Assembly: GCA_002317325.1 (NCBI GenBank)
Contig: DCJB01000057.1
Coordinates: 13,876 to 23,081 of the forward strand
Length of the DNA: 9,206 bases
Source: Bacteroidales bacterium UBA1711
Lineage (GTDB): Bacteria > Bacteroidota > Bacteroidia > Bacteroidales > P3
Direction of reading: 5' to 3'
Shown: piece by piece, positions 6,067 to 9,206 of the stretch
Position numbering within the stretch: the first letter of the stretch is position 1
Layout of the letters: every line of letters starts with the position of its first letter
The notes under the pieces: model-generated
What the model was told of the DNA's origin: nothing
Seen by the model: the letters and a program-made list of their open reading frames with translations, nothing else
The model's database searches: none
Position numbers and translations under genes: made by a program

Positions 6067-6096
6067 CAAAGGTACGCTTTTTTTTCCAATCTGCAA
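6067..6096 (-). promoter_or_regulatory. Bacteroidetes-type promoter for the tRNA (and perhaps ilvE)
   Basis: On the minus strand TTG (plus 6094-6096) is followed after exactly 19 bases by TACCTTTG (plus 6067-6074). The spacer holds an A8 tract ending three bases before the -7 box. The spacing and core are the same as at the TM1266-hydG promoter. The predicted start near 6060 leaves about 20 bases before the tRNA 5' end at 6040. Confidence 0.78.
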
Positions 6097-6114
6097 GTTT
6101 TTTTTATCAACAGG

Positions 6115-6170
6115 AGGCCGAAAGTGGCTCCGGAGCCGTCGGAAGGCCTTTGGGTTCAGAAGTGTAACCC
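6115..6170. repeat. Nested inverted repeats downstream of the rhomboid gene
   Basis: Outer arms AGGCC (6115-6119) and GGCCT (6145-6149) enclose the perfect 12-bp palindrome GGCTCCGGAGCC (6126-6137), with unpaired flanks between. A second small hairpin follows, GGGTT (6152-6156) with AACCC (6166-6170). These lie between the rhomboid stop and the tRNA promoter, where the mutL-rhomboid transcript should end, but no T-run follows on the minus strand. They may be a transcript-end structure or a protein-binding palindrome. The rest of the 6041-6222 gap holds only the tRNA promoter. Confidence 0.5.
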
Positions 6171-6222
6171 ATTTGCAACAAAATGTCACTCCCGGGCGGC
6201 GAGGAGCATTGCAGCGGTGTTA

Positions 6223-6831
6223 TCAGAAGCGCGAGAAGGGGTGTTTGCGCCAATAAAGGATGAGCAGCAGTCCGAAGAGCATACCGCCGAGGTGGGCGAA
6301 ATGTGCCACGTTTCCGGTGCTGAAGACCCCCTCGAACAGTTCGATAAGGGCATAGCCAATCACGAACCATTTGGCCTTGATGGGCATGAGGAAGTAGAGA
6401 TAAATGCGCTCGTTGGGGAACATCATGCCGAAGGCCAGCAGAATGCCATAGACGGCGCCGGAGGCGCCGACGGTGAAGTCCCAGCCCGGCACCAGCAGGT
6501 TGACCAAGCCGGCGCCCACGCCGCACACCAAGTAGTAAAACAAGAATCGCCGTGCTCCCCAGTAGTTCTCCAGCACATAACCGAACATCCACAGGGCAAA
6601 CATATTGAAGAAGATATGCCCAACGTTGGCGTGCATGAACATATAGGTGACCAACTGCCACACGTGGAACCGTCCCGACAGGGCGGGGTTGAGTGCCAGC
6701 ATATTGGTGATATTGTAGAAGCCCTGCCTTTCGAGTACGAGGGTGGCGAGAAAAAAGATGACGTTGATGATGATAAGGTTCTTCACCACGGTGGGTAGCA
6801 TTCTGAACCCTTGGGGAGCGTAGTCGGACAT
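6223..6831 (-). CDS. Rhomboid family intramembrane serine protease
   Basis: Rhomboids cut transmembrane substrates inside the membrane with a Ser-His dyad. The 202-aa protein is a compact bacterial form with about six hydrophobic helices and no extra domain. The first helix is at roughly 15-33. The HxxxxHxxxN motif is H67, H72, N76 (MHANVGHIFFNMFAL). The nucleophile is S124 in GASGAVYG, and the catalytic histidine is H180 in AHFAHLGGMLFG. All residues needed for activity are present. The basic C-terminus (YWRKHPFSRF) is probably cytoplasmic. It starts 39 bp after mutL on the same strand and is probably the last gene of that operon. Its substrate is unknown. The assignment is firm. Confidence 0.93.
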   Translation of the reverse strand: MSDYAPQGFRMLPTVVKNLIIINVIFFLATLVLERQGFYNITNMLALNPALSGRFHVWQLVTYMFMHANVGHIFFNMFALWMFGYVLENYWGARRFLFYYLVCGVGAGLVNLLVPGWDFTVGASGAVYGILLAFGMMFPNERIYLYFLMPIKAKWFVIGYALIELFEGVFSTGNVAHFAHLGGMLFGLLLILYWRKHPFSRF

Positions 6832-6870
6832 AAAGGCTTGGCGTTTTTAACTTTGGGTTATTGACTATTG

Positions 6871-8721
6871 TTAGAGAAGTTGGTCGGGGGGTATGATGGC
6901 CATCACCTTGCGGCCCGAAGGGCTGACGGCGGGGGCCTGACAGCAGAAGAGGTCGGCCACCATCTGCTGCATCTCCTCCTGTTGGAGCGGGGTGCCGGGA
7001 CGCACGGACATCTGCTTGGCGAGGGTGCGGCAGAGGCACTGGTTGCGGTCGCTGAACTTCTGCAACATCGAGCACTTATAGTCGGCCAGCATTTGGTCGA
7101 AGAGCTGCTGCAAGTCGCCCTCCTTCACGTCGGGCGGTGTGGCGGAGATGACGAAAGTGGTCTGGCCCAAGCTGCCGATCTCGAAGCCGTGCTTCTTGAG
7201 GTCGGGCAGCAGTTCGGAGAAGATGTCGGCGTCGGCGGGTGAGAACTGGCAGTTGACGGGGAAGAGGAGCTGCTGAGCGGCGGCGGCCGACTTGTGGGCC
7301 GACAGGCGTTCGAAGAGGATGCGTTCGTGGGCGGCCTGCTGGTCCACCACCAGCAGTCCCGAGGGGAGTGTACTGACTATATAGCGGTTCTGCAGCTGCA
7401 GGCAGCGGGCGGGGCTGTCGGTGCGGGGTGCGGCGGCCTCGTCGTCCAAAGGAATGAGTGTCGGGGCGGGAGCGGCTTTCTCCACCTCGGTGCCGATGTC
7501 GAAGAAAGAGGTCCACTTGCTCGCTGCGGAGCCGCCCGAGGCCATACTCGTCCCCCCCGGGCCCGAACCCGACCCCGTACCTGTGCGGCCGCTTCCGCCA
7601 CCCGTGGCAGGGTCGGCGAAGGGGCTGTAGCCGGGGGTGTACTTCACCTCGGGCTGACGCGGCACATAGCCCTTCGGGGCGGGCGAGAGGTCGAGGTCGG
7701 TGCAGGGGTTGAACTCCAGCTCCGTGGCGAGGCAGAACTGGCCCAGCGCCCGCTTGGCGGCGGAGCGGATGATGGCGAAGAGTGCCTGTTCGTCAATGAA
7801 CTTCACCTCGGTCTTGGTGGGGTGGATGTTGATGTCGATACGCGAGGGGTCCAAGTCGAGCTGCACGAAATAAGAGGGGTAGTAGCGGTCGGGAATGAGG
7901 TCGGTGTAGGCCTTCTCCACGGCGGCGCTGAAGAGGGGGTGCTTCACAAAGCGGTGGTTGACGAAGAGGTACTGCTCGCCGCGGTTCTTGCGTGCGAACT
8001 CGGGTTTGCCCACATAGCCGCGAATGCGTACCACATCGGTCTCCTCCTCCACAGGCAGGAGCCGCTCGGGGGCGTTGTGGCCCATCATCTGGCTGATACG
8101 CTCGGCGAAGTTGCCCGCCCGCAAGTCATACAACATCTTGCCGTTGTTGTAGAACTGGAATCCGACGTCGCAGTTCACCAGTGCCACGCGGCGGAAAATC
8201 TCCTCGATGTGGCTGAGTTCGATGCTCTCCTTCTTGAGGAAGTTGCGGCGTGCCGGGACGTTGAAGAAGAGGTTCTTCACGGCGATGCTGGTGCCGGGCG
8301 GGCAGCAGCAAGTCGTCTGGCTCCTTATCTCGCTGCCCTCAATCACGACCTCGGTGCCCAGTTCGCTGTCGTGCATACGGCTGTGCAGCTCGACCTGTGC
8401 GATGGCGGCGATAGAGGCCAGTGCCTCGCCCCTGAAGCCCATAGTCTGGATGGCGAAGAGGTCGTCGGCCTTCTTAATCTTAGAGGTGGCGTGGCGTTCG
8501 AAGCAGAGGCGCGCGTCGCTGTCGCTCATGCCGCAGCCGTTGTCGATCACCTGCAGCAGTGCGCGGCCGGCGTCCTTCACCACCAGCTTCACCTCGGTGG
8601 CGCCGGCGTCGAGGGCGTTCTCCAGCAGCTCCTTCACCGCCGAGGCGGGGCGGTCCACCACCTCGCCCGCGGCGATCTGGTTGGCCACGCTGTCGGGCAA
8701 TATGCTGATGATGTCGCTCAC
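6871..8721 (-). CDS. mutL: DNA mismatch repair protein MutL
   Basis: MutL couples MutS mismatch recognition to strand removal. The 616-aa protein has the N-terminal GHKL ATPase: ELLENALDAGA (31-41), DNGCGM (60-65), GFRGEAL (96-102) and HPTKTEVKF (300-308). A Gly/Ser-rich linker spans about 372-400, then the C-terminal dimerisation and endonuclease domain. That domain has a beta-clamp binding motif QQLLFP (483-488), and a DQHA(X)2E(X)4E metal motif that reads D460 Q461 Q462 A463 ... E466 ... E471, with Gln in place of His. The usual CPHGRP near the end is replaced by SPSGRKV (600-606). The start is GTG at 8721, chosen because the N-terminus MSDIISILPDSVANQIAAGEVV is complete and because GTG overlaps the preceding gene's TGA as GTGA, implying coupled translation. 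Confidence 0.96.
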   Translation of the reverse strand: MSDIISILPDSVANQIAAGEVVDRPASAVKELLENALDAGATEVKLVVKDAGRALLQVIDNGCGMSDSDARLCFERHATSKIKKADDLFAIQTMGFRGEALASIAAIAQVELHSRMHDSELGTEVVIEGSEIRSQTTCCCPPGTSIAVKNLFFNVPARRNFLKKESIELSHIEEIFRRVALVNCDVGFQFYNNGKMLYDLRAGNFAERISQMMGHNAPERLLPVEEETDVVRIRGYVGKPEFARKNRGEQYLFVNHRFVKHPLFSAAVEKAYTDLIPDRYYPSYFVQLDLDPSRIDINIHPTKTEVKFIDEQALFAIIRSAAKRALGQFCLATELEFNPCTDLDLSPAPKGYVPRQPEVKYTPGYSPFADPATGGGSGRTGTGSGSGPGGTSMASGGSAASKWTSFFDIGTEVEKAAPAPTLIPLDDEAAAPRTDSPARCLQLQNRYIVSTLPSGLLVVDQQAAHERILFERLSAHKSAAAAQQLLFPVNCQFSPADADIFSELLPDLKKHGFEIGSLGQTTFVISATPPDVKEGDLQQLFDQMLADYKCSMLQKFSDRNQCLCRTLAKQMSVRPGTPLQQEEMQQMVADLFCCQAPAVSPSGRKVMAIIPPDQLL

Positions 8722-9206
8722 TGGGCAATCAACGAGTCATTGGCGTCGGCCAGGATGTCGGCCAGCATCTCTTCGGGGCTCATGCCGATGCGCGGTATCA
8801 TCTGCCGTGCGCCCTCGGCGAGGTAGTGGTCGGGGTAATTCTCGACGAACACCTGATAGGCTTTCTTGGCCTCGTCGTAGCGGCTGGCCAGGTCGTAGGC
8901 GTTGCCTTTGAGGAAGAAGCAGACGGGGAGGTCCTCGAAGTCGGGGTAGTTGTCGATCACGCGGTCGAGCAGTTCGACGGCGCGGTCGGCGTGCAGCACG
9001 TTGCTCTGCACCTCGCCGGCCTTCATCAGAAACTGAGGTGCGAGGGAGTCGTTGGGGTACTTGTCGGCGAAAGCCACATAGAGGTCGGCGAGGCGGTCGG
9101 CGGCGGCGGGGTCGGCGGCGGCGGCGATGCCGAACAGCGAGTCCTCAAATTCTTGTATTTGGCTCACACGCTCTTCGCGCGAGGGGCCACAGGCGGCCAA
9201 CAAAAG
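8718..9206 (-). CDS. TPR-containing lipoprotein (5' end beyond window)
   Basis: The frame is open to the window edge. Its first visible residues, LLLAACGPS, are the end of a lipoprotein signal peptide with lipobox LAAC, so only a few N-terminal residues are missing; a TTG at 9203 is not the real start. About 160 residues follow, almost wholly helical. At least three TPR-like units are marked by repeated helix-YP-D turns: FADKYPNDSLAPQFLMKAG, then VIDNYPDFEDLPVCFFLKGN, then FVENYPDHYLAEGARQMI. The layout resembles outer-membrane BamD/YbgF-type TPR lipoproteins, but it is short and I would not assign either. Its TGA overlaps the GTG start of mutL, so the two are translated together. A role in mismatch repair is not implied; this may simply be operon sharing. 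Confidence 0.85.
   Translation of the reverse strand, partial: LLLAACGPSREERVSQIQEFEDSLFGIAAAADPAAADRLADLYVAFADKYPNDSLAPQFLMKAGEVQSNVLHADRAVELLDRVIDNYPDFEDLPVCFFLKGNAYDLASRYDEAKKAYQVFVENYPDHYLAEGARQMIPRIGMSPEEMLADILADANDSLIAQ

Noticed and set aside
6107..7075. A 322-codon minus-strand open frame across the end of mutL and all of the rhomboid gene
   Set aside because: It is out of frame with two well-supported genes, with Pro/Arg/His-rich composition typical of a shadow frame.
7294..8826. A 510-codon open frame on the plus strand, antisense to mutL
   Set aside because: It is long only because GC-rich codon bias on the mutL strand removes stops from the opposite frame. Its protein is low-complexity Gly/Ala/Val/His-rich with no known motif, and mutL is unmistakable.
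1..9206. CRISPR array, insertion sequence, prophage, toxin-antitoxin or defence island
   Set aside because: I saw no regularly spaced direct repeats, transposase or integrase motifs, terminal inverted repeats or toxin-like gene pairs; the content is core metabolic and housekeeping genes with uniform composition.

Overview
The window looks like chromosomal DNA of a GC-rich member of the Bacteroidales (Bacteroidota), perhaps a gut or rumen anaerobe. The evidence is three promoter-like sites with the Bacteroidetes -7 box (TAnnTTTG), starts without a Shine-Dalgarno sequence, a tRNA gene without an encoded CCA end, a DUF3857-type transglutaminase-like protein, lipoproteins, and a Bacteroidetes-style MutL. 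The [FeFe]-hydrogenase maturase HydG and the C4 acyl-CoA enzymes point to a fermentative anaerobe. I cannot name a genus from the sequence alone.

Layout. 1-560, plus strand: the 3' end of a DUF3857/DUF3858 protein gene, an ATGA-overlapping 30-codon membrane-peptide ORF, then a hairpin terminator shared with the convergent hydG. 576-2404, minus strand: a Bacteroidetes-type promoter, a TM1266-family small regulator and hydG; the gap between these two genes holds a run of ten G. 2510-4261, plus strand: a promoter, crotonase (enoyl-CoA hydratase), 3-hydroxybutyryl-CoA dehydrogenase and a strong terminator. 4287-4778, minus strand: an unrecognised lipoprotein. 4803-6096, minus strand: promoter, tRNA with anticodon CAT, ilvE and a classic intrinsic terminator. 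6107-6222: a short non-coding stretch with inverted repeats. 6223-9206, minus strand: TPR lipoprotein (cut by the window edge), mutL and a rhomboid protease, probably one operon.

How the genes fit together. The hydrogenase-maturation pair and the crotonase/dehydrogenase pair are divergent from one 220-bp region with a promoter-like site on each side. Both concern disposal of fermentative reductant, one through H2 and one through reduction of C4 acyl-CoA. The dehydrogenase carries a Ser-Arg where NAD-dependent relatives have an acidic residue, which suggests NADP(H). The three promoter-like sites share an extended core, CGTAYCTTTGCAA, preceded by an A-tract.

Most of the window is ordinary housekeeping and fermentation content. 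I see no CRISPR array, insertion sequence, phage gene or clear new defence system. The observations most worth following are the coupled 30-aa membrane peptide, the G10 tract before hydG, the cofactor-switch residues in Hbd, and the changed endonuclease motif in MutL.
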